Assembly: GCA_051656645.1 (NCBI GenBank)
Contig: JBOGCH010000020.1
Span: forward strand, 1-64,000
Reading direction: 5' to 3'
DNA: 64,000 bases
From: JBOGCH01 sp051656645
GTDB lineage: Bacteria; Bacteroidota; Bacteroidia; Bacteroidales; Marinifilaceae
Part shown: piece after piece, positions 46,801 to 53,432 of the stretch
Layout: each line of letters starts with the position of its first letter
Position numbering within the stretch: the first letter of the stretch is position 1
Made by a program: the position numbers and the translations under genes
Notes under the pieces: model-generated
Databases searched by the model: none
Seen by the model: the letters and a program-made list of their open reading frames with translations, nothing else
What the model was told of the DNA's origin: nothing

Positions 46801-47126
46801 CAACCGTACCAATGCCTAATAATTTCTTCTGTCGTGAATTCTGGGATTTCGTTCCGCGTGACCGATTCTCTGACGATGCTAGCATTATTAGTACTACAGT
46901 AGGAAAATATCTGCCAAATGCTTGGGGATTACACGATATGCACGGTAACGTAGCGGAGTGGACAAACTCAGAATGTACACACTTAGAGAACCACAACGGT
47001 CAAAAAGTGGTATGTGGTGGATCATGGCGCGATCGCGCATCTAAAGCAAATGCTAACGCTCGTCGCTACTTCCATCCATGGCAAGCAGCGTTCAATGTTG
47101 GTTTCCGCGTTGTTTTATCTGATTGA
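43839..47126 (+). CDS. exported HzsA-like / CxxCH / formylglycine-enzyme-fold fusion protein
   Basis: 1095 residues, signal peptide (1-19, SVFA-QV). Residues ~170-600 resemble the beta-propeller of hydrazine-synthase-alpha-related proteins. Two haem c motifs, C590-V-G-C-H594 and C640-I-S-C-H644, lie around a planctomycete-type cytochrome c region (VQPVLDKYCISCHNGE). After a Lys/Ala-rich linker (about 805-850) comes an FGE-sulfatase/SUMF1-type domain (about 850-1095) with EVTNAQYQA, WQDAMKYCQ, LPTEEQWEWACRAG, HGNVAEWTNS, GGSWRDRA and GFRVV. The catalytic Cys pair of sulfatase-maturing FGE is absent near ANARRYFHP. The chemistry is unknown. It probably answers to the divergent HTCS. Confidence 0.8.
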   Translation: MRILLFILTSILLSPSVFAQVKGMERIDMYHRLRWVNVEALELALNDLKGNNKFNYAKAHKDFTYIKNNLERVRKQLYTADSVAVYPDAINILDKQRSILMANPALDMDKIVVTRFGLGKAARIAMANKMCMPFANYVGLMDTPATGYDAELCELSNLRAPKANRRTIYKPTMGEGIADVQMHWDADRLIFASAQHKVLDAFNNNQDYPLWRIFEVNMDGSDLKVISDFNEPDLEFADPCYLPDGRILFTTNIGYNGIPCEHGERIIMNLALYDPKTKNMRKITFDQDGNWSPTVLSNGRIMYTRWEYTDLTHYFSRIVMHSNPDGTECKALYGSGSFWPTSVYDMQQIPGSNNQFVGIVSGHHGTPRSGRLVVFDPAKSRKEAEGVVQEIPYRNRKVEPVIKDRLVDGVFPQFSRPFPLNDKYFVVTGKLHRDGLWGVYLVDIYDNVTLLHETEDYGYITPIPVAKRPTPPVIPDRVDLSKKDATVFIQDLHVGEGLHNVPKGVVKKLRIFSYEYAYMKSPSDFDALGVQSGWDLKRELGTVDVEEDGSVLFTVPANTPISLQPLDEDGNAIQWMRSWFTAMPGEVVSCVGCHEDQNIIPIPKRTIAANKAPKSIIAPKGGVRPFSYELEVQPVLDKYCISCHNGENGMTDLSGREKTKYYRWGNYTSHRQMNNSYFTLHPYVYRQGPEADMYVLEPYEYHASNSELIQMITKGHHNVSLEKEDMQKLCQWIDFNAPYFGDFEIAGRYKGVFEQYPRRMQLMQRYANVSTDWKGELHRYAQFLKEQGPVAPVKPKAVSANKNKNTKADKWSFDAEKARQMQKTTSTQPERSIEVAPGMHMQLVWVPEGKYTRVQEGTGKTFDEHIKKGFWMGKMEVTNAQYQALVPEHDSRYIGQQWKDHTTPGYVANEPLQPVIRVTWQDAMKYCQTLSEKTGLKVTLPTEEQWEWACRAGSASDMWYGKDTVNYSKLENLADFTIKDLAVYGLEPTVPMPNNFFCREFWDFVPRDRFSDDASIISTTVGKYLPNAWGLHDMHGNVAEWTNSECTHLENHNGQKVVCGGSWRDRASKANANARRYFHPWQAAFNVGFRVVLSD

Positions 47127-47149
47127 TAAATATATAAGGCTATTTTTTT

Positions 47150-47179
47150 AAAGGGGATATCTTCGGATATCCCTTTTTT
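47150..47179 (+). terminator. terminator of the HzsA-like fusion gene
   Basis: AAAGGGGATATC with a TTCG tetraloop and GATATCCCTTTT, followed by further T. UUCG-capped stems are unusually stable. Confidence 0.9.
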
Positions 47180-47337
47180 CGTTCAATTAAATTGTTCTCA
47201 AATGCTGAGAAGGATGTAAATTAATAGCAATATCTCCTTTCTGTTAACGATTATCGTATCCTGGTTTCGTTGTATGTAATTCAACAGCAATGTATGGTGG
47301 GGTATAGGCCAACAATTAGTACATCAACATTAAGTTT

Positions 47338-47371
47338 ATTGGTAATATTTTGCATGTAAAATATTACCAAT
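47338..47371. repeat. perfect 14-bp hairpin
   Basis: ATTGGTAATATTTT / AAAATATTACCAAT with loop GCATGT. It lies directly beside, and shares three bases with, the next hairpin. The rest of the 47127-47480 gap holds no gene. Confidence 0.8.
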
Positions 47372-47416
47372 AATAAAATAGGTGTGTATCGCAAGATACA
47401 CACCTATTTTATTATT
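47369..47416 (-). terminator. alpha-galactosidase terminator, 22-bp GNRA-capped hairpin
   Basis: A perfect 22-bp stem (47369-47390 with 47395-47416) closed by a GCAA tetraloop; the AT-rich base supplies a T-rich tail on either strand. It follows the minus-strand alpha-galactosidase gene. Confidence 0.8.
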
Positions 47417-47480
47417 GAGTGTTATATAGAATATTATTTGTTAATAGCTCAACGCGATTAGATGATGTCTCACTATTGCA

Positions 47481-49625
47481 TTATTCAGCATTTAACTCCA
47501 CTACAATACTCTTAGTATGACTACCCGCTAAAAGATTTAATCCCTGTTTCATAAGGTAGTCTCCTGAAAGTACGCGACCGTTTTCACGTAAGCTTGGATT
47601 TTGTCCTTGTGGAAGGTTTATTTCAGTTACCTTATACTTTTTGTTTGCGTCAAGACCTTGTAAACGTACAGGAGCAACCGGCTCCGAATAGCGTGGATGA
47701 AGGCTGAAACCGTAGACAACGGCATTTTGTTGATTATTGTCCACATACATCAACGCAGCGTGATCAGTTTCATACGGAGAAACCAGTCTGTACATATCAC
47801 CGTCTAGAATAGCAGGTGTTAAACGCTTATGATTTGCTACGGCACGTTTGCAGAAATCAATATCTTTCTCGCTCATCCCATTGATGCGAATATCGAAACC
47901 CAGTTTACACATAGAGGCTACATCTACTCTGTATTTTAAGGATTGTTTTCCCCACGATGTTACGTGCGCAGCCATTGCTTTTGTTGGGAATACGTGAGAG
48001 AATCCCCATTGAATAAAGATACGCTCAACAGCGTCTGTATTGTCACTAGGCCAAAACTCGGTAAAGTATTCCAATGCTTTATAGTCACTGCGTCCCCCGC
48101 CGCCTGCACAAAGCATCATTGGTAAAGTAGGATACTTTGCTTTTACGCGGTCTAATACGTTATATAGTCCGCGAACGTAGTCAATGTATAGGTGTGATTG
48201 TTTGTTCTTTAAATGCGCAGAATAGATGTTGGTAATAGGGCTATTACAGTCCCATTTAAAGTAAGCAATTTCCGGATATTTTGTCATCAATCCATCTACA
48301 ATCCCGTACACGTAATCTTGCACTTTCGGATTACTTAAATCCAAGACCATTTGATTGCGGAAATAGTACTCGTCCCTATTTGGTAGGTGAATCACCCAAT
48401 CTTTATGTTTCTCATACAACTCGCTCTTTGGATTAACCATCTCCGGTTCTATCCATAACCCAAACTTAACGCCTTTATCGCTTGCCATTTTGGTAAGACG
48501 TCCAATTCCGTTAGGTAGTTTCTCAACAGTCTCTTCCCAGTCGCCTAAGCCTGCGTTGTCGCTGCTACGCGGATGTTTGTTGCCAAACCAACCATCGTCT
48601 AAAAGGAACATGTCAACGCCAATCATGGCTGCTTCGTCCATTAAGGAACCAAGTTTCTCCTCATTGAAGTCGAAATAGGTAGTTTCCCAGTTATTCAGTA
48701 GGGATAAGCGTTTGCCCATACCGTCTTTAAGCTGGTGTTTACGTGCCCAACGGTGCATTTGTCTGGATGCCTCGCCGGTTCCATTGTCGCTATAACACAT
48801 TATAAAATCCGGTGTGCTAAATGTTTCACCTTTAGCAAGAGTGTATTGCGATGAATGTGGATTTATACCACTCACCACGCGTAGGCGGCGTGCATTATCC
48901 ACCTCAAATACAAAACGGAAATTTCCTGTCCATGCCAATGTTCCCAGTATTGTTTCTGCTCCTTGCTCGCTAGCCGGATTGTTTAAAGACAGGATAAACA
49001 TTGGTGTACAAAACATATTGGCACGAGTCCCTAGTTTTGTATCCACAATTTTCTTTCCAAATGTCAATTCATTTTCCACCATATTTACTTCATGAGCCCA
49101 ATCGCCATGAAACTCGGTCATGTAATACTTTCCTGTAGGGAAGTGCAACATGGACGATGCATAATTTTCAAGTGTTACCGGTTTCTTTTCTTTACTTGAA
49201 ATCTCGGCCTTACTTCTTACAACGTTTTCATCATTGTAAGCGGTAAAGGATAAGCGTATCTCTGTTGGGTATTTATCGTCGGCCAATGTAATTATGGTTT
49301 CCTCTACACCTGGGCTTACTGTACGTTGTGTATGTGTTTTATACTTTAAATCGGTGGACGGATTTCCGTCATTGTGTGTTAGTTGTAGTGCCGATTCAAA
49401 ATAATCCTTCATCCCGTTAGGGATATAGGCTTCAGTGCCTTGCGGTAGTTGTTGTAGCTCTTCCGGATTTGCCAATCGGCGTCCAATGTAACTCTGGTAT
49501 AGGCGTCCATCGTTACCTACTCGATATACAACCTCAAATGCTTTTGTTTTTACCTCAATCGTTTGTCCCAATGTATGCAGGAAGGCACAACACGATAAGA
49601 GTAATGTTACAATACTAGTTCTCAT
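47481..49625 (-). CDS. exported family 36 alpha-galactosidase
   Basis: 714 residues with a signal peptide (1-20, LHTLG-QT). N-terminal beta-supersandwich (about 25-290), (beta/alpha)8 barrel with nucleophile Asp459 in YFKWDCNSP, the CAGGGGRSD loop and the acid/base Asp in FWPSDNTDA, and a C-terminal beta-domain. It removes alpha-1,6-galactose from raffinose-type or galactomannan oligosaccharides in the periplasm. The signature is that of GH36, not GH27 or GH97. Monocistronic; a -7 box TAGTTTTG lies at 49664-49671 on the minus strand. Confidence 0.95.
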   Translation of the reverse strand: MRTSIVTLLLSCCAFLHTLGQTIEVKTKAFEVVYRVGNDGRLYQSYIGRRLANPEELQQLPQGTEAYIPNGMKDYFESALQLTHNDGNPSTDLKYKTHTQRTVSPGVEETIITLADDKYPTEIRLSFTAYNDENVVRSKAEISSKEKKPVTLENYASSMLHFPTGKYYMTEFHGDWAHEVNMVENELTFGKKIVDTKLGTRANMFCTPMFILSLNNPASEQGAETILGTLAWTGNFRFVFEVDNARRLRVVSGINPHSSQYTLAKGETFSTPDFIMCYSDNGTGEASRQMHRWARKHQLKDGMGKRLSLLNNWETTYFDFNEEKLGSLMDEAAMIGVDMFLLDDGWFGNKHPRSSDNAGLGDWEETVEKLPNGIGRLTKMASDKGVKFGLWIEPEMVNPKSELYEKHKDWVIHLPNRDEYYFRNQMVLDLSNPKVQDYVYGIVDGLMTKYPEIAYFKWDCNSPITNIYSAHLKNKQSHLYIDYVRGLYNVLDRVKAKYPTLPMMLCAGGGGRSDYKALEYFTEFWPSDNTDAVERIFIQWGFSHVFPTKAMAAHVTSWGKQSLKYRVDVASMCKLGFDIRINGMSEKDIDFCKRAVANHKRLTPAILDGDMYRLVSPYETDHAALMYVDNNQQNAVVYGFSLHPRYSEPVAPVRLQGLDANKKYKVTEINLPQGQNPSLRENGRVLSGDYLMKQGLNLLAGSHTKSIVVELNAE

Positions 49626-49663
49626 CTTAATTTAATAGATATGTTTTTTGTTAACGTTTGCAA

Positions 49664-49671
49664 CAAAACTA
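49664..49671 (-). promoter_or_regulatory. candidate -7 box TAGTTTTG for the alpha-galactosidase gene
   Basis: TAnnTTTG match on the minus strand about 40 bases before the start codon; no -33 box recognised. Confidence 0.4.
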
Positions 49672-49779
49672 CGAAATATATTATATTTTATGGCAGAGAT
49701 GTATGCTATTCTTGCAATATGTATAATATTGCTGTATATTGTAATGGATTGAATGGTTCATATTATAATAACTCAATAC

Positions 49780-50367
49780 ATGATAGACATAGAACTACAC
49801 CAAACAATGTTAAGCGGCAATTTATATAATGACTTGCACCCACAACTTGTATCACGTCGCGAACAAGTTGTATTATTAACTAACAAGTATAACAATACCT
49901 TTGCACAAACAACAGAGCAAAGGCAAGGGGTGTTGAGACAGATACTTAATGGTATAGGCTGCAACGTACATTTTGAACCCAACTTTCGGTGCGAATTTGG
50001 ATTCAATATTACTATAGGAGATAACTTCTACGCTAATTTTGATTGTATTATGCTGGATGCAAATACAATAACAATTGGTGATAATGTGCTGATTGGACCT
50101 CGTGTGGGCTTTTATACAGCTAATCATGCGCTCCATCCGGTACAGCGCAGACAAGGCTATTGTTATGCTCGGCCCATTACTATTGGTAATAATGTATGGA
50201 TAGGTGCCGGAGTGCACATAATGGGTGGTGTATCTGTTGGTGAAAATTCTATTATTGGAGCCGGTAGTGTTGTTACCTATCCCATCCCGGCAAATGTTAT
50301 TGCGGCAGGTGTTCCGTGTAAGGTGATACGTGAAATTACTGAACAGGATTATTGCTCCCAGGTATAG
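49780..50367 (+). CDS. maltose/galactoside O-acetyltransferase-like enzyme (left-handed beta-helix)
   Basis: 195 residues from the ATG at 49780. N-terminal Mac-type helical segment (MLSGNLYNDLHPQL, about 10-23) then hexapeptide repeats (ITIGDNFYANFDC, ITIGDNVLIGPRV, ITIGNNVWIGAGVHI, VGENSIIGAGSVV), with the catalytic His in TANHALHP and the typical end VIAAGVPCKVIREI. It transfers acetyl from acetyl-CoA to a sugar hydroxyl. Neighbouring GH36 suggests a sugar acceptor but does not prove it. Confidence 0.92.
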   Translation: MIDIELHQTMLSGNLYNDLHPQLVSRREQVVLLTNKYNNTFAQTTEQRQGVLRQILNGIGCNVHFEPNFRCEFGFNITIGDNFYANFDCIMLDANTITIGDNVLIGPRVGFYTANHALHPVQRRQGYCYARPITIGNNVWIGAGVHIMGGVSVGENSIIGAGSVVTYPIPANVIAAGVPCKVIREITEQDYCSQV

Positions 50368-50475
50368 GCCATTAAACTTTGCACTTACTCTCTATTCTCT
50401 AAGGAACGGAACAATTAGGCTTATGTCACTTTACACTTTAGGGCTATGATGAGGCGAGAAGTATCTGCTCAAGTG

Positions 50476-50576
50476 TTTCGACTAGGTTACCACTAGCTTT
50501 CGACTAGGTTTCTACTAGTACATATCCCCAATAGTAGTCGAAACCTAGTCGAAACCTTGCCGTAACCTAGTCGAAA
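50476..50576. repeat. 11-bp phased inverted-repeat array, locus C
   Basis: Four 11-bp units (TTTCGACTAGG at 50476, TTACCACTAGC at 50487, TTTCGACTAGG at 50498, TTTCTACTAGT at 50509), a 13-base centre, then four inverted units (50533, 50544, 50555, 50566; consensus CCTAGTCGAAA). Unit order is mirrored: the variant second unit faces the variant seventh (CCTTGCCGTAA). It is followed by GCGGAG at 50584-50589, the core of the flank seen at loci A and B. It lies between co-directional genes; the 50368-50729 gap has no other gene. Confidence 0.9.
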
Positions 50577-50729
50577 CCCTTGAGCGGAGTTTATGCACCG
50601 GCGGGGATAATTACAAAATGTTTGTGGTGGGTTATCCATTGTTGATATGTAACTTTTTATTTGATCGTGGCGTATTTTTAGTTGTATGTAACCAAGATTA
50701 TGTTGAATATAGAACTAAATAAATTAGTT

Positions 50730-51335
50730 ATGAATCAGGATAAAGGAGACAAAAAAGAGCCGTTGAAATTAAAGGCTGAAGAAGGTTCGTATCTGCTAGA
50801 TGAAATAAGCGGTGACGAGCGCGCTGTAGGAGTGTTTTTTTCGCCTACAGGTGGTAATGTTCATTATGTGGCCAAACGCATTAAGCAATTATTGACAGAA
50901 CGTCCGACGGAGTTACACTCTATTGGAACTTCGCCTGCAAAGGAGATGCTCTCTTACAAGAATATTATTATCATTTCGGCTACACTGGGATCTGAAACTT
51001 GGGATGGCGTTAGTGATGATAAATGGGCGCGTTTCTTGCCACGATTAAGGAAATTGGATTTGCGCGGTAAAAATGTAGCCCTTGTGGGCCTAGGCGATGC
51101 TGTGAAATACCCGGAGAATTTTGTTGATGGTATGAAATTGTTGGCAGATACGGTAAGAGCATGCGGAGCAAATCTAGTAGGCCGTACAGAGACCGACGGA
51201 TATACATTTAGATCAACATTGGCTATTGAGGATAATTTGTTTTTAGGATTACCTATTGATCAGGATAATGAACCCAATAAGACGGATGAACGACTAAAAG
51301 TATGGCTGTCATTGTTGCAATTTGCAAATGATTAG
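50730..51335 (+). CDS. flavodoxin with N-terminal extension
   Basis: FMN electron-transfer protein. Phosphate-binding loop FFSPTGGNVHYVAKRI, then ATLGSETWDGVSDDKW (FMN-stacking Trp region), LVGLGDAVKYPENFVDG and GLPIDQDNEPNKTDERLKVWL, the pattern of long-chain flavodoxins. ATG at 50730 gives 201 residues, about 30 more than typical at the N-terminus (a Lys/Glu-rich stretch before AVGVFF); ATG at 50700 is also possible. There is no signal peptide. Flavodoxins usually replace ferredoxin when iron is short, though no Fur box is seen. Confidence 0.9.
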   Translation: MNQDKGDKKEPLKLKAEEGSYLLDEISGDERAVGVFFSPTGGNVHYVAKRIKQLLTERPTELHSIGTSPAKEMLSYKNIIIISATLGSETWDGVSDDKWARFLPRLRKLDLRGKNVALVGLGDAVKYPENFVDGMKLLADTVRACGANLVGRTETDGYTFRSTLAIEDNLFLGLPIDQDNEPNKTDERLKVWLSLLQFAND

Positions 51336-51362
51336 ATTCAATGACCAAATATTAAAAATAAT

Positions 51363-51393
51363 AAAAGGAACGTATAAAGAATACGTTCCTTTT
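51363..51393. terminator. bidirectional terminator
   Basis: AAAAGGAACGTAT / ATACGTTCCTTTT stem with a five-base loop between the convergent flavodoxin and AraC-type genes. Confidence 0.85.
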
Positions 51394-51399
51394 ATTGTT

Positions 51400-53388
51400 T
51401 TATTCGGTTTTAGCGGCAGAGCGTTGCTCCATATAATCGTCTAAATATTGTTTTGGCGTTTTACCGGTGTGTTGTTTAAACGCTCTGTAGAATGTTGATC
51501 GGGATGCAAAACCGTAGTTGGCAATGTGGCGCTCAATATTCATTTTCACCTTGGGATAATCCCGCATAATATGCTCCATACGTAACTTATTTAGCCATTG
51601 GTTAAAGTTCATACCGGTATTTTTATTAATGGCATTGGAGATGTATGTACGGTTGCAATTTAAAATTTCAGTTAATTGCGGTATGGAGAATTCTTGATGT
51701 AAATACAATTCCTGCTCTAGTGTAATACGCTCAATCTCTTTATAAATGTCTGATTGCGTATTCTCGAGAGCTGTGGCTTTATGTTTGTATTTTTGTAATG
51801 CTTCAATTCTCTCTTTTTGGCGACGGTAAAGAAGGTAAATATTACGTTTATCAGTACGATAGTAGTAATAATAAATGCATAGTAGTGAAGCAATAACCAT
51901 ACCTACACCCCAAACTTGTAGTGCTTTTTGAATGCGCATCTCCTTTTCGGCTTTGTATATGTCCATTTTTTCCTGTATGTTATTTCTGTGCATAAAGGAG
52001 GCATAGGTGTTGGACTGTAAGCGTGTGTCGCTTGTTATACGAGTGCGAAAAATAAAAGAGATGATATTGCTGATTTCGTGATATCCATATGAATCGCCCA
52101 AAAGGTAATAGGCTTTTAGATATCCTTGTAGGAGCGTGAGCAACATATCCGTTTGGTCAATCCAACCAAACGATGGGGTCTCTGCCTGTTTTCTTAGTCT
52201 TACGGTGTCAATGACCGGATATGGAGTAAGTGATTTAAATATATATCGGCAATGAGAATTTTTTACATATGTGTTTGTAAAGTCTAGTACCTTATCGTAT
52301 TTTTTTTGGTCTATAAGTTGATTGGTTTCGTGAATCAGATACTGTGGATGTCCACTTAAGGTATATCTATTATGTACCAGAAGCTCAAATTGTGATCGCA
52401 TTGTGGTAAATAAGGAATCGGTAGCAACAGTATCCTTCTTCCTTGTATAATACCATAAAAGGTAGTTGTTACGCCCAAATTGTTCAAAGCAGGAAATTAA
52501 AGAATCCTGGACCATGTGCATGCTTTTGGAGTGCGTAATAAAATCGAACAAACTATCGGGTTTGTCGCATCTTATAAGCAAGGAAGCATATAAGGTTGTA
52601 AATTTTTGAGGCGCTGGATAGGTTGCAAGTGCTTTATCCCAATCTGCACTGATGGCATGAATATTATATTGTAGAAGATAGTATAGATTTGTTTGGTCGA
52701 ATGACAATAAATGCAAGTAATATTTGTTGATATCATTTAGCAAGTCCTGAGTTTGCTGTGTCATATTCATTGATGAATAGAGTGCAGCAGCCCTAATTTT
52801 TAATCGGCCAATAGCTAATGAATCATCGTTGTTTTGAGCAAGGATTAGTGCATTACTTAATAAGTTAAGTTTTGAAAGTCGTTGTTCTCTAATGTCGATA
52901 GAATTTGTTGTATCGATAATTTCGGATATTTTCGAGGCTTCTAAGTATAGCATAATACGTTCACGATGGGATAGATTCTCATCGTCATATAGTTTATCAT
53001 ATACTTTTTTTCGAAGATATTTATGGTGATTGTTATGAATGTTTTCTGCCAAAAATAATCCGTTTATAAGTACTCTATATTTAAGAAGATTTAATTTCTG
53101 ATGATGACGCTTTGATGAGAGTAAAATCATATCATCAATGTAATCAATGGTTTGAGGGTATTTGTAGTCTGCAATGTCGAGAAGCAAGAATGCATTCTCA
53201 TCTATCAAGTTTGATAGATGCCGAGCTAAATGTTGTTGTTCCTTATGATCGAGTTCAGAATATAGATTTAATAATGAATCGCATTGCGCCATAGACATAT
53301 CCTTGTATATGTTACTGCGTATGGCGTCACATCCTGTAAAGAGGATGAATACCATGGCTATATAAAGTATAAAACGACTTGTGCGCAT
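51400..53388 (-). CDS. membrane-tethered AraC-family regulator, second of a tandem pair
   Basis: 662 residues from the ATG at 53388. A lipobox-like signal peptide (FILFTGC, Cys20) is followed by ~460 residues of helical, TPR-like repeats, one membrane helix (about 488-508, with five Tyr in a row), a short coiled coil, and a C-terminal AraC-type HTH (about 565-655; YISNAINKNTGMNFNQWL and FASRSTFYRAFKQHTGKTPKQYL). The sensor would lie outside the cytoplasmic membrane and the HTH inside. No kinase domain. Follows the paralogous gene by 44 bases, probably one operon. Targets and ligand unknown. Confidence 0.85.
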   Translation of the reverse strand: MRTSRFILYIAMVFILFTGCDAIRSNIYKDMSMAQCDSLLNLYSELDHKEQQHLARHLSNLIDENAFLLLDIADYKYPQTIDYIDDMILLSSKRHHQKLNLLKYRVLINGLFLAENIHNNHHKYLRKKVYDKLYDDENLSHRERIMLYLEASKISEIIDTTNSIDIREQRLSKLNLLSNALILAQNNDDSLAIGRLKIRAAALYSSMNMTQQTQDLLNDINKYYLHLLSFDQTNLYYLLQYNIHAISADWDKALATYPAPQKFTTLYASLLIRCDKPDSLFDFITHSKSMHMVQDSLISCFEQFGRNNYLLWYYTRKKDTVATDSLFTTMRSQFELLVHNRYTLSGHPQYLIHETNQLIDQKKYDKVLDFTNTYVKNSHCRYIFKSLTPYPVIDTVRLRKQAETPSFGWIDQTDMLLTLLQGYLKAYYLLGDSYGYHEISNIISFIFRTRITSDTRLQSNTYASFMHRNNIQEKMDIYKAEKEMRIQKALQVWGVGMVIASLLCIYYYYYRTDKRNIYLLYRRQKERIEALQKYKHKATALENTQSDIYKEIERITLEQELYLHQEFSIPQLTEILNCNRTYISNAINKNTGMNFNQWLNKLRMEHIMRDYPKVKMNIERHIANYGFASRSTFYRAFKQHTGKTPKQYLDDYMEQRSAAKTE

Positions 53389-53432
53389 ATTGTTTAGCTT
53401 ATTCAATGTGATGCATTGTTTCTGCGTTATTA

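Noticed and set aside
46389..47123. Active sulfatase-maturing formylglycine enzyme
   Set aside because: The domain fold is clear, but the catalytic cysteine pair near the C-terminus is missing and no sulfatase gene is nearby.
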